Assembly: GCA_018065365.1 (NCBI GenBank) | Contig: JAGHTH010000047.1 | Coordinates: 1 to 7,481 of the forward strand | DNA: 7,481 bases | Direction of reading: 5' to 3' | Source: Candidatus Coliplasma caballi | Lineage (GTDB): Bacteria; Bacillota; Clostridia; Oscillospirales; CAG-382 | Shown here: in pieces, positions 1-6,002 of the stretch | How positions within the stretch are numbered: position 1 is the first letter of the stretch | Layout of the letters: each line of letters begins with the position of its first letter | The notes under the pieces: generated by a model | Database searches by the model: none | What the model was told of the DNA's origin: nothing | Seen by the model: the letters and a program-made list of their open reading frames with translations, nothing else | Made by a program: the position numbers and the translations under genes

Positions 1-287
1 CCTCCGGTAAGATTGGCATACCCCATACATCGCACCTGGGGGCGATTTTGACGGGAGGGGGCGTGCGCAACGCGCGTGAGTGTGGGATGATTTTCTGTTT
101 CTATCAGCCTGGAAAGCCATAGCTTTTCTTATAGAGTTCTTTCAGAACGCCACCCCTCCGGCGCCTGGGGCGACAGCTCCCTTGGGAAGGGCGCCGTGGT
201 GCCGACCATTCGGCATGGCTTTTTACGCAAAGCACAGAATAGAACCGAACGCAAGAAAACGCGTTTCCCTGCCTCAACTTTTCCTAT
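1..287. other. Intergenic DNA without a convincing gene
   Basis: I see no gene here: the open frames lack a ribosome binding site, a recognisable domain or consistent codon use. The stretch holds self-complementary pieces. CGGCGCC at 159-165 can pair with GGCGCCG at 190-196, enclosing a CCCTTGGG core. TGCCGA at 200-205 pairs with TCGGCA at 210-215 across a 4-nt loop. They resemble the palindromic intergenic repeats elsewhere in the window, but I cannot assign them to one family. The segment may be the 3' flank of the esterase transcript, which comes in from the right on the minus strand. Confidence 0.6.
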
Positions 288-406
288 TGCGAGCGAACGC
301 GAGCAACCTATCGCACGCGGAAGCGTGCGACCTCCCGTTCACAGACGCGAAGCGGATGTGAACGACCTCCCGCGCCGCAGGCGCGACCTACGCGAGCGAC
401 CTGCGA
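288..406. repeat. Array of short hairpins joined by GACCT linkers
   Basis: Several perfect or near-perfect inverted repeats follow one another directly downstream of the esterase stop codon. TCGCACGC (311-318) pairs with GCGTGCGA (323-330) across GGAA. GTTCACA (337-343) pairs with TGTGAAC (357-363), with an inner CGC-gaa-GCG stem and symmetric GA/GA internal mismatches. CGCGCC (371-376) pairs with GGCGCG (380-385) across GCA. A weaker palindrome, TTGC...GCAA, lies at about 287-305. The stems differ in sequence but the linkers recur: GACCTCCC follows two of them, and GACCT occurs twice more at 385-402 (AGGTC or GGGAGGTC on the minus strand). The array would lie in the 3' untranslated region of the esterase message and might protect or end it, but no T-run follows any stem. 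Confidence 0.75.
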
Positions 407-1216
407 TCACGCCTCATACATAAATTTAATTGCTTCCCGCACCCACTCGGACACCTCGTCGTCCTGTCCGAACGGTTGATCCTGCGTAACCTGGTTGCCC
501 AAGCAAAGCCCATGCTCGCCGTGCCGCCAGATATGCAGTTCAAACGGCACCCCGCGTTCCGCAAGTGCGCGCGCAAAGTCCAACGTGTTCACGGCAGGCA
601 CCGCCGTGTCCGCCGCGGTTGACCACAGGAACGATTCGGGCGTTTCGCCGTCCACGTTCTTCACGGCGTCCAACAGCGGCAGCCGCGCGTCTTCCCACGC
701 CGCGCCCTCTCCGAGCAGGTTGTCAAACGATCCCTTGTGCGTCGGCGGCTCCGCTTTGAGCACCGCGTAGCACAGAATCAGCTTGTCCGGGCGAGACAGT
801 TCCGGCTTTTCCCCGACCCAATCTTTTGCGATCGGCTTGTTCCACAACGTACCCGTGCAGCCGCACAGATGACCGCCGGCGGAAAACCCCAGAGAAGCGA
901 TGTTGTGCGGGTCGATCCCGTACTCCTCGGCGTGCTCTCTGACAAACCGGATCGCCGCGAACGCCTCGATCATCGGCTTCGGGTAAACCTCCCGCGCGCT
1001 GTCCGTGCAGGTGTAATCGAGAACGAACGCCGGGATCCCCTCCGCCGCAAACCGCAGCGCGATCGGCTCCGCCTCGCCCTCGTAGGTAAACGCGTACCCC
1101 CCGCCGGGAAAGATCACGACCGCCGGCCGCTTTCCGCGGTAATGGCTTCGCTCGGTCGCCGTCGGCAGATATGCCCGGAACGGCCGGTTTTCGATTTTCT
1201 CCTCAATGTACCGCAT
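407..1216 (-). CDS. Alpha/beta-hydrolase, esterase/acetyl-xylan-esterase-like
   Basis: A 269-residue serine hydrolase, probably cytoplasmic because no signal peptide is visible. The oxyanion-loop motif PGGGY is at residues 37-41. The nucleophile elbow GFSAGG is at 110-115 with Ser112. Asp203 (AADTAVP) and His235 (GEHG) complete the likely triad. Length and motif order fit the small esterases annotated as acetyl-xylan-esterase-like or feruloyl-esterase-like, which cleave acyl esters from sugars or small molecules. The actual substrate cannot be read from sequence. I chose the ATG at 1216 because GGGAGG at 1229-1224 lies 7 nt upstream; a longer frame starting at 1261 would run back through a repeat array. 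The gene follows nahK in the same direction after about 135 bp filled by that array, so the two may be cotranscribed. A role in removing acetyl groups from sugars handled by the kinase is inference. Confidence 0.88.
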   Translation of the reverse strand: MRYIEEKIENRPFRAYLPTATERSHYRGKRPAVVIFPGGGYAFTYEGEAEPIALRFAAEGIPAFVLDYTCTDSAREVYPKPMIEAFAAIRFVREHAEEYGIDPHNIASLGFSAGGHLCGCTGTLWNKPIAKDWVGEKPELSRPDKLILCYAVLKAEPPTHKGSFDNLLGEGAAWEDARLPLLDAVKNVDGETPESFLWSTAADTAVPAVNTLDFARALAERGVPFELHIWRHGEHGLCLGNQVTQDQPFGQDDEVSEWVREAIKFMYEA

Positions 1217-1234
1217 CTCCTTGCCTCCCTTTCC

Positions 1235-1347
1235 CACGCCGCAAGGCGTGTATCTTATCAATCCCGCAGGGATTGTATATCATCACGCCGCAGGGATTGC
1301 ATATCATCAATCCCGCAGGGATTGTATATCATCACGCCGCAGGCGTG
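1235..1347. repeat. Five-unit tandem hairpin array, 24-25 bp period
   Basis: Five palindromic units start at 1235, 1260, 1284, 1309 and 1333. Units 2 and 4 are AATCCC-GCA-GGGATT. Units 1 and 5 are CACGCC-GCA(A)-GGCGTG. Unit 3 is a chimera with the left arm CACGCC and the right arm GGGATT, so it cannot fold on itself. The linkers (G[T/C]ATATCATC; TATCTTATC after unit 1) and the loop are nearly constant while the stems come in two versions. The array fills the gap between the nahK stop and the esterase ribosome binding site; unit 1 ends 5 nt from that site on the minus strand. It could affect mRNA stability or esterase translation in a nahK-esterase transcript. Confidence 0.9.
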
Positions 1348-1351
1348 CATC

Positions 1352-2392
1352 CTATTCGGGCATCGTCGCCAGCATCTTGATCTGCGTTCTGGTACGAACG
1401 AGGTTATGCCCGGGGAACACCGTCTTATAGTAAGTGTCGCCGTTCAGATAGTCGGTCAAAAACCGCAATCCCTGCTCGTAGGTAATGACCTTTGCGCCCA
1501 AAAGCAGATTTTCTTTCTCGCTCTCCTCCAGAATGTCCCCGCATTTTTCGAGGAATCCCTTTTCGAACGCCTCGTAATACTCGGGCAAAAACCGCATCTT
1601 GTCCAGATTCGGCTCGTCCTCGGAAGCGGATGCCGCGCCCGTGCGGATCGCGTCCCCGAAATCGTACAGAACGCTGCCCGGCATCACGGTGTCCAGATCA
1701 ATGACCGCGACCGCCTCGCCGGTTTCGTTGTCCAAAAGCACGTTCGACAGCTTGGTGTCGTTGTGCGTAACGCGAAGCGGCAGCTCGCCGCTCTCCAACT
1801 TCGACGTGATCGCGTCCGCGAGGTACGAACGGGACTTGAAGAACTCGATCTCCTGCGCGACCTCCGCGACTCTGCCGACGGGATCTTCCTCGATCGCGTC
1901 CAGAAACGCTTTGTAGCGGTTCGGCGTGTAATGGAAGCCCGGCAGCACCTCGTGCAGAACTTCCGCCGGGAAATCTTTGCAAAGCCGCTGGAACTCGCCG
2001 TACCCGCGTCCCGCTTCGGTCAGCAGCGCCGGATCGGTCAGAACGGTGTGCGCTTCCGCGCCGTCAATGTATTTCGAGCATCTCCAGACCTCGCCGTCTT
2101 CGGGGGCGTGCAGATACCCGCCCTCGTCGCAGGGCAAAAACTCGGGAACGCGGCGCGACGGGTCCGTTCCCTCCTCGATCAGCCGCGCGCGCATCCATTC
2201 GGTTACGCGGACGGTGTTTTCCATCACGGCGTCGGGGTTGGGGAATACGTTGGTGTTGACCTTTTGCAGCACGAATTTCTTCCCGTCCGCTTCCGCCTTG
2301 TAAGTCGTGTTGATGATGCCTTCGCCCAAAGGCACCGCAGTGATCGTTTCGCCGCGCAAAAAATGCCGTGCGATCTGTTCGATAGTTTCCAT
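1352..2392 (-). CDS. nahK: N-acetylhexosamine 1-kinase (NahK-like, APH/choline-kinase fold)
   Basis: A 346-residue cytoplasmic kinase expected to phosphorylate the anomeric hydroxyl of GlcNAc or GalNAc with ATP, the first step by which free N-acetylhexosamines from mucin or milk glycans enter metabolism. An N-lobe nucleotide loop around residues 22-31 (LGEGIINTTY) is followed by the catalytic motif HNDTKLSN at 210-217 (His210, Asp212, Asn217) and the metal-binding IDLDTVMPG at 231-239. The block after it (YDFGDAIR, then SEDE) and the C-terminal HNLVRTRTQIK at 329-339 closely match bifidobacterial NahK as I remember it (about 359 aa). The ATG at 2392 is preferred because AAAGGA lies about 7 nt upstream; an upstream start at 2458 would cross the intergenic inverted repeat. 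The phosphorylase and sugar-transport genes that accompany nahK in bifidobacteria are absent from the window. Sugar specificity is inferred from the family. Confidence 0.85.
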   Translation of the reverse strand: METIEQIARHFLRGETITAVPLGEGIINTTYKAEADGKKFVLQKVNTNVFPNPDAVMENTVRVTEWMRARLIEEGTDPSRRVPEFLPCDEGGYLHAPEDGEVWRCSKYIDGAEAHTVLTDPALLTEAGRGYGEFQRLCKDFPAEVLHEVLPGFHYTPNRYKAFLDAIEEDPVGRVAEVAQEIEFFKSRSYLADAITSKLESGELPLRVTHNDTKLSNVLLDNETGEAVAVIDLDTVMPGSVLYDFGDAIRTGAASASEDEPNLDKMRFLPEYYEAFEKGFLEKCGDILEESEKENLLLGAKVITYEQGLRFLTDYLNGDTYYKTVFPGHNLVRTRTQIKMLATMPE

Positions 2393-2427
2393 AGTATTGT
2401 CCTTTATGTATCTGTGATCGCGGGGAC

Positions 2428-2450
2428 AAACTTTTTTCGGGAAAAAGTTT
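2428..2450. repeat. Inverted repeat between the small hypothetical gene and nahK
   Basis: AAACTTTTT (2428-2436) and AAAAAGTTT (2442-2450) form a perfect 9-bp stem around TCGGG. With one mismatch the pairing extends outward to GGGGA/TCCCC (2422-2426 and 2452-2456). It lies between the 2497 stop and the nahK start. On the plus strand a run of seven T follows at about 2462-2468, but no plus-strand gene ends here. On the minus strand no T-run follows the stem, so it is not a standard terminator for the small gene. Similar GGGGAAAAACTTTTT hairpins are, as I recall, common intergenic repeats in gut Clostridia. Confidence 0.65.
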
Positions 2451-2496
2451 TTCCCCACACCCTTTTTTTAAAAACCGATCGTGAAAGAAAAAGATT

Positions 2497-2676
2497 TTAT
2501 TTTGCAAGTTCCTCAAACGCAGTTCGATACTTTTCCATGATCGTTCTTGCCGCGGCGTCAATCTTTTCGTCGTCGCTTTGCCGTTCAATCAATTCCTGCA
2601 AATACGCCCGCACGTCCGCGAGCTTTTCGTCGGAAACACGTTCAAGCAGCCGCAAAACTTTTTCTTTTTCGCTCAT
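2497..2676 (-). CDS. Small helical hypothetical protein (antitoxin-like?)
   Basis: A 59-residue, highly charged protein predicted by eye to be mostly alpha-helical. The first half (KEKVLRLLERVSDEKLADVR) has the rhythm of the short helix-turn-helix pairs seen in DUF2281-like and antitoxin-like proteins. The second half ends in a Lys/Glu-rich helix (IMEKYRTAFEELAK). I do not recognise a specific family, and there is no toxin gene beside it. The start is uncertain. AAAGGA at about 2694-2689 lies 12 nt before the ATG at 2676 and directly abuts another in-frame ATG at 2688, which would add four residues (MNTK). The gene lies 104 bp upstream of nahK in the same direction, separated by a hairpin repeat, and could share its transcript. 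Confidence 0.6.
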   Translation of the reverse strand: MSEKEKVLRLLERVSDEKLADVRAYLQELIERQSDDEKIDAAARTIMEKYRTAFEELAK

Positions 2677-2767
2677 CTTTGTATTCATTCCTTTCTTGCC
2701 GGCGGGAGCCCGGGAGAAACCCGTGTTTTCCTTTACGAACAAAGACAGTTCATTCGTTTGAAAACCC

Positions 2768-2969
2768 GTACTCTATCCGCCGTCATTCGGCAACACCGCT
2801 CTCCCGCGCAAAGCACTTTGAAGGCACTACACCGACGGCAATCATTTGCAGAAAAGCAATGCTTTCTTTGCTAACCCAACGCTATGGAGAAACCTCCCAC
2901 CCGACACAAGTGTCAAATGGCTTCCTCCGGGAGGAAGCTGTCGAGCTTGCGAGACTGATAGAGTACTCG
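2768..2969. repeat. MITE-like palindromic element, copy A
   Basis: A segment of about 200 bp begins with GTACTCTATC (2768-2777) and ends with its exact complement GATAGAGTAC (2957-2966), so it has terminal inverted repeats. Near the right end is a perfect 9-bp hairpin, GCTTCCTCC-g-GGAGGAAGC (2920-2938), followed by a tail of about 30 nt running to 2969. Bases 2933-2966 match the reverse complement of 3389-3422 exactly over 34 bp. The element occupies most of the gene-free stretch 2677-2984, between the DUF559 stop codon and the small hypothetical gene. I see no coding frame in it. It looks like a non-autonomous mobile or REP-type repeat; a target-site duplication is not obvious. Confidence 0.7.
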
Positions 2970-2984
2970 TCTTTCTGTCTCTAA

Positions 2985-3350
2985 CTATTTCCCCTGCGTC
3001 CGTTGCTTCACGGCGCTGTCGATCATCTCGCGAACGCCCGAAAAATTGTTCCATATATGCGAATTCGGCACGCGAATCGTCAAAATACCCTCTTGCGCAA
3101 GCAAATATTCCCGCTGTCCGTCGTCTTTTCGCGCTTGTTCTTCGCCGTGCTGATTCCCATCCAACTCAATCGCCAATTCCGCTTTGCTGCAATAGAAATC
3201 CACAATGTAGTTTCCTATCGCTTTTTGCCGCTGAAATTTGACCGGATAGGTGCGAAGAAAATCATACCAAAGTTTCTTTTCTTCTTTTGTTGCACGATTG
3301 CGGAGATTCCTCGCCAATACGATGTTCTTTTTGTTGTAGTCGTGATACAT
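2985..3350 (-). CDS. DUF559 endonuclease-domain protein (PD-(D/E)XK, Vsr-like fold)
   Basis: A 121-residue single-domain protein of the DUF559 family, related in fold to very-short-patch-repair (Vsr) endonucleases. The family's typical N-terminal start is present (LRNRATKEEKKLWYDFL, about residues 16-32), then KFQRQKAIGNYIVDFYC (38-54) and AIELDGNQH (60-68). Asp51 and Glu62, with Asp64, are the expected active-site acids, so the protein appears catalytically intact. The length is normal for stand-alone members. A TTG at 3356 would add two residues, but the ATG at 3350 has AAGGAG about 9 nt upstream and is preferred. The gene is isolated: 230 bp after rsmI and just inside inverted copies of a palindromic element on both sides. 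Cellular function is unknown for the family; a DNA-nicking or cleaving role is inferred from fold. Confidence 0.85.
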   Translation of the reverse strand: MYHDYNKKNIVLARNLRNRATKEEKKLWYDFLRTYPVKFQRQKAIGNYIVDFYCSKAELAIELDGNQHGEEQARKDDGQREYLLAQEGILTIRVPNSHIWNNFSGVREMIDSAVKQRTQGK

Positions 3351-3388
3351 CGGCAAGGTCTCCTTTTATAAGTTCAAACATACGGCGC

Positions 3389-3450
3389 GTACTCTATCAG
3401 TCTCGCAAGCTCGACAGCTTCCCATACGCCTACGGCGTTGGGGGGAAGCC
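3389..3450. repeat. MITE-like palindromic element, copy B (inverted relative to A)
   Basis: Bases 3389-3422 are the perfect reverse complement of 2933-2966 in copy A. Reading on the minus strand, the copy starts with a GGCTTCCC...GGGAAGC stem. Within this stem lies a second small palindrome, ACGCC-TAC-GGCGT (3426-3438 as read on the plus strand), in place of the simple CTCC-g-GGAG tip of copy A. The conserved tail then runs toward the DUF559 gene, ending 39 bp from its start codon. More self-complementary DNA continues to the right: CCCTTTAAGGG at 3470-3480 and GTGAAAT/ATTTCAC at 3509-3515/3523-3529. The element may extend that far, filling most of the gap to rsmI. Confidence 0.75.
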
Positions 3451-3580
3451 AATGGCTGACGGCGAGAGTCCCTTTAAGGGCAATGTCTCGCTTGCCACTT
3501 TGCTTTCCGTGAAATAGCAAACATTTCACCCAAGGTGTCGAAAACGATTCTTACGACTCCTCACTCAATAAGTTCCTGCC

Positions 3581-4456
3581 TTACATTTCCATTCCCCACT
3601 CTTTCAGTCGCAGTCCCGCGTCGTACAGAACGCCTTTCGGGGCTTTCTTTTCCTCGGCGAGCAGCTTGACCGCCTCGCGCAGACCGACACCGTCCCTGAC
3701 CATGCGATCGACCAGCATCGCTTCGGGCGAAAGCCCGCTTTCCGCCGTTTCGGCGCGCGCCGCAGTCTCCAGCACCAGAACGTACTCTCCCTTGTCCGCG
3801 TTGGGATTGGCTTCCAACTCCGCAAGCACCTCCGCCGGCGTCCCGCGGTAAATTTTCTCAAACTTTTTTGTCAGATCATTGCAAAGACACACCTTGCAAT
3901 CGGGCAGACATTCCGCCAAAAGCGCGACCGTCTTGACGATCCGGTTGGGCGACTCGTAAAACACGGCAAGCGTGGAATACTCGCCCGCCACCCGCGCAAA
4001 CACCTTCCGGATCTCCCCCGCCGTCCGCGGCAGAAACCCGTAAAACCCAAACGACAGCGCCGAAAACCCGCTGACCGTGATCGCCGTGATCGCGGCGCAG
4101 CAACCGGGGACCGACGTAACGGGAATTCCCGCCCTGACCGCCTCGCGCACCAGAACGTACCCGGGATCGCTGATGCAGGGCGTGCCGGCGTCCGTGATCA
4201 GCGCGACGTGCTTCCCGCATTGCAGCTCCTCCACCAACTTTCCGGCGGCGGCTTCCTCGTTGAATTTATGGTTGGGCAGCATTTTCGCACCCGTAACGCC
4301 GTATTTTTGCAGCAGCATCGCTGCCGTGCGGGTGTCTTCCGCCGCGATCAGATCAGCGTCCCGCAGCACTTCCAGCGCACGCGGCGACAGGTCGCCGAGG
4401 TTTCCGATCGGTGTCGCGACGACCGAAAGCAGCCCGTTCGTTTCCGTATTTACCAT
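3581..4456 (-). CDS. rsmI: 16S rRNA (cytidine(1402)-2'-O)-methyltransferase RsmI
   Basis: A 291-residue SAM-dependent methyltransferase of the tetrapyrrole-methylase fold. It methylates the 2'-hydroxyl of C1402 in the decoding centre of 16S rRNA, working on the 30S subunit. Diagnostic motifs in order: TPIGNLGD (15-22), AAEDTR (38-43), ITDAGTPCISDPG (87-99), VPGCCAAITA (116-125) and FYESPNR (166-172), with a C-terminal helical segment of the kind RsmI carries (about 243-291). Length is typical. The start at 4456 follows from homology; a longer open frame reaching 4714 is only overlap with pepD in another frame. Its ATG lies inside the pepD 3' end (ATGGTAA, 7-bp overlap), so it is probably translated by coupling from the pepD promoter. 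The position 125 CCAAITA has Cys-Cys where many homologues show small residues, a minor variation. Confidence 0.96.
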   Translation of the reverse strand: MVNTETNGLLSVVATPIGNLGDLSPRALEVLRDADLIAAEDTRTAAMLLQKYGVTGAKMLPNHKFNEEAAAGKLVEELQCGKHVALITDAGTPCISDPGYVLVREAVRAGIPVTSVPGCCAAITAITVSGFSALSFGFYGFLPRTAGEIRKVFARVAGEYSTLAVFYESPNRIVKTVALLAECLPDCKVCLCNDLTKKFEKIYRGTPAEVLAELEANPNADKGEYVLVLETAARAETAESGLSPEAMLVDRMVRDGVGLREAVKLLAEEKKAPKGVLYDAGLRLKEWGMEM

Positions 4457-5862
4457 TGCTTCAAACTCTTTAACACGGCGAGAACGTACTCGTACGTCCG
4501 CGCGACCGACGCGACCGAAAGCTGCTCCGCAGGCGTGTGGATCGCTCTCATGTCCGGCCCGAACGAAACCGCGTCCAGATCCTCGATGCCGTCGTAGAAC
4601 AGACCGCACTCCAACCCGGCGTGGATCGCCTCGATCTTCATTTCTTTGCCGTATTTCTTTCGGTAGATTTCCGCCATGCGATCGCGCAGCGGCGATTCCT
4701 TGCGGTATTCCCACGCGGGATACGCGCCGTTCGTTTCGGCTTTGCCGCCGAATTTTGCCGCGACCGTCTTCAGTTTCGCGTTCAGTTCGTCCTTTTCCTT
4801 GTTGACCGAACTGCGCACCGAGTAAGTCATGGTCAGAACGTCCTTTTCGGTGCGGACGATGCCGACGTTCAGCGACGTCTGCACCAGCCCGTCAATGTCC
4901 TTGCTCATCGACTGCACGCCGTACGGAAGTTCCCCGAGCAGCGCGCCGAGGTCGGTTTCCATACCGCGCGCCTCCTCGTCCGACGGCTCGCAAATCAAAC
5001 GAATGTCTTCCTCCGGGAACGCCGCACGGAACGCCTGCTCCTCTTTCGCGCAGAGCGCGGGAATATCCCCCGCGCCGCACACGGTCAGCAAACATTCGGG
5101 CATGATCGCGTTGTCCGCGTTCCCGCCGTTCAGCGACACGGCGGAAAGTCCGGTGTCGCGCAAAAACCGCCCCGCCAGAATCGCGGCGTTGGCTCTGCCC
5201 TTGTGAATTTCCGCGCCGGAATGCCCGCCGGTCAAGCCGGTAATGCGCACCGTAAACGCTTTGCCCTCGGGCTTTTTGCGCGCAAACGGCACCCGCACCG
5301 TCGTTTTGGAGCCGCCCGCGCAGGCAACGGTCAGCACGCCCTCTTCTTCGGAGTCCATGTTGAGCAGCAATCTGCCCTGCAGCTCGTCCATATCCAGCGC
5401 CTTCGCGCCGAACATCCCGGTTTCCTCGTCGGTCGTGAACACGGCTTCCAGCGCGGGATGGTCAAGTTCCTCGTCCGCCAGAATCGCCAGCATCATCGCG
5501 ACCGCGATGCCGTCGTCGCCGCCCAGCGTCGTGCCGTCGGCTTTGATCCAGCCGTCCTCGACGCGTAAGGAAAGCCCGTCTTTCGCAAAATCGTGCGCCG
5601 AGCCGGGAACTTTCGCGCACACCATGTCGGTGTGTCCCTGCAGAATGACCGCCGGCGCTTCCTGATAGCCGCCGCTCGCTTCCTTGCGGATCACGACGTT
5701 ATTCAGTTTGTCCTTTTTCGCTTCCAGCGAATGCGCCTTTGCGAAAAACATCAGATAATCGGCAATTTTACCGGTGTTGCCCGATCCGTGCGGGATCGAA
5801 CAGATCTGTTCAAAATAGTAAAACACCTTTTCGGGCTGCAAGCCCGCCAACGCTCTCGGCAT
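4450..5862 (-). CDS. pepD: Aminoacyl-histidine dipeptidase PepD (M20 family)
   Basis: A 470-residue cytoplasmic zinc dipeptidase that hydrolyses Xaa-His and related dipeptides. Di-metal site and catalytic motifs are all present: GHTDM (76-80; His77, Asp79), GGDDGIA (114-120; Asp116), TTDEETGM (143-150; Glu146 general base, Glu147 ligand), NMDSEE (168-173; Asp170) and FGPDMRAIHTPAE (434-446; His442). GGHSG (212-216; His214) in the lid domain contributes to substrate binding, as in other M20 enzymes. Length matches the PepD group (about 480 aa). The ATG at 5862 has GGAGGA about 7 nt upstream and a near-consensus promoter 40 bp away. It is the first gene of a transcript that continues into rsmI. 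Pairing with rsmI has no obvious shared pathway. Confidence 0.95.
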   Translation of the reverse strand: MPRALAGLQPEKVFYYFEQICSIPHGSGNTGKIADYLMFFAKAHSLEAKKDKLNNVVIRKEASGGYQEAPAVILQGHTDMVCAKVPGSAHDFAKDGLSLRVEDGWIKADGTTLGGDDGIAVAMMLAILADEELDHPALEAVFTTDEETGMFGAKALDMDELQGRLLLNMDSEEEGVLTVACAGGSKTTVRVPFARKKPEGKAFTVRITGLTGGHSGAEIHKGRANAAILAGRFLRDTGLSAVSLNGGNADNAIMPECLLTVCGAGDIPALCAKEEQAFRAAFPEEDIRLICEPSDEEARGMETDLGALLGELPYGVQSMSKDIDGLVQTSLNVGIVRTEKDVLTMTYSVRSSVNKEKDELNAKLKTVAAKFGGKAETNGAYPAWEYRKESPLRDRMAEIYRKKYGKEMKIEAIHAGLECGLFYDGIEDLDAVSFGPDMRAIHTPAEQLSVASVARTYEYVLAVLKSLKQW

Positions 5863-5902
5863 TTTGGTTTCCTCCGATTTTACACTTCTTTATTCAGAGA
5901 TA

Positions 5903-5931
5903 ATTATACTACAACCGAACGGAAATTGCAA
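5903..5931 (-). promoter_or_regulatory. Sigma-A-type promoter for pepD-rsmI
   Basis: On the minus strand, TTGCAA (5931-5926) is separated by exactly 17 bp from a perfect TATAAT (5908-5903). Transcription would start near 5896, giving a leader of about 34 nt with the strong GGAGGA site before the pepD ATG. No riboswitch-size leader is present. Only one promoter of this quality is visible for the whole minus-strand group, which fits transcription of at least pepD and rsmI together. Confidence 0.88.
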
Positions 5932-6002
5932 CAAGATTTTGCCCATTCCCGCCGAAAAAATCGCGCAAAAACCCGTCTCTCGCAAAAAAACCGCAAAAGC
6001 TC

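Noticed and set aside
288..406. CRISPR array or rho-independent terminator cluster
   Set aside because: Repeats are short linkers rather than 24-40 bp direct repeats, and no stem is followed by a T-run in either direction.
80..423. Two overlapping plus-strand frames at the left end
   Set aside because: No ribosome binding site, no domain, and they cross several palindromes; nothing supports translation.
1235..1347. CRISPR array
   Set aside because: Units are 24-25 bp in all with linkers of only about 9 bp that are nearly identical, so there are no unique spacers, and no cas genes are present.
1171..1430. Small plus-strand frames with repeated IPQGLYIITPQG-like peptides
   Set aside because: The peptide repetition simply reflects the 24-25 bp DNA hairpin array; the frames overlap nahK and the esterase start antisense.
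737..2761. 674-residue open frame on the plus strand
   Set aside because: It runs antisense to the esterase, nahK and the small gene, all of which have clear motifs and ribosome binding sites. Its Arg/Val/Gln-rich translation has no domain and it reads through a hairpin array, as expected from the GC-rich complement of real genes.
3509..3529. Terminator for pepD-rsmI
   Set aside because: GTGAAAT/ATTTCAC is a good 7-bp hairpin 52 bp after the rsmI stop, but on the minus strand it is followed by GGAAAGC rather than a T-run.
4537..5568. 343-residue open frame on the plus strand
   Set aside because: It lies antisense to pepD, which has a complete M20 metal site; the composition is Arg/His/Phe-rich and no ribosome binding site is apparent.
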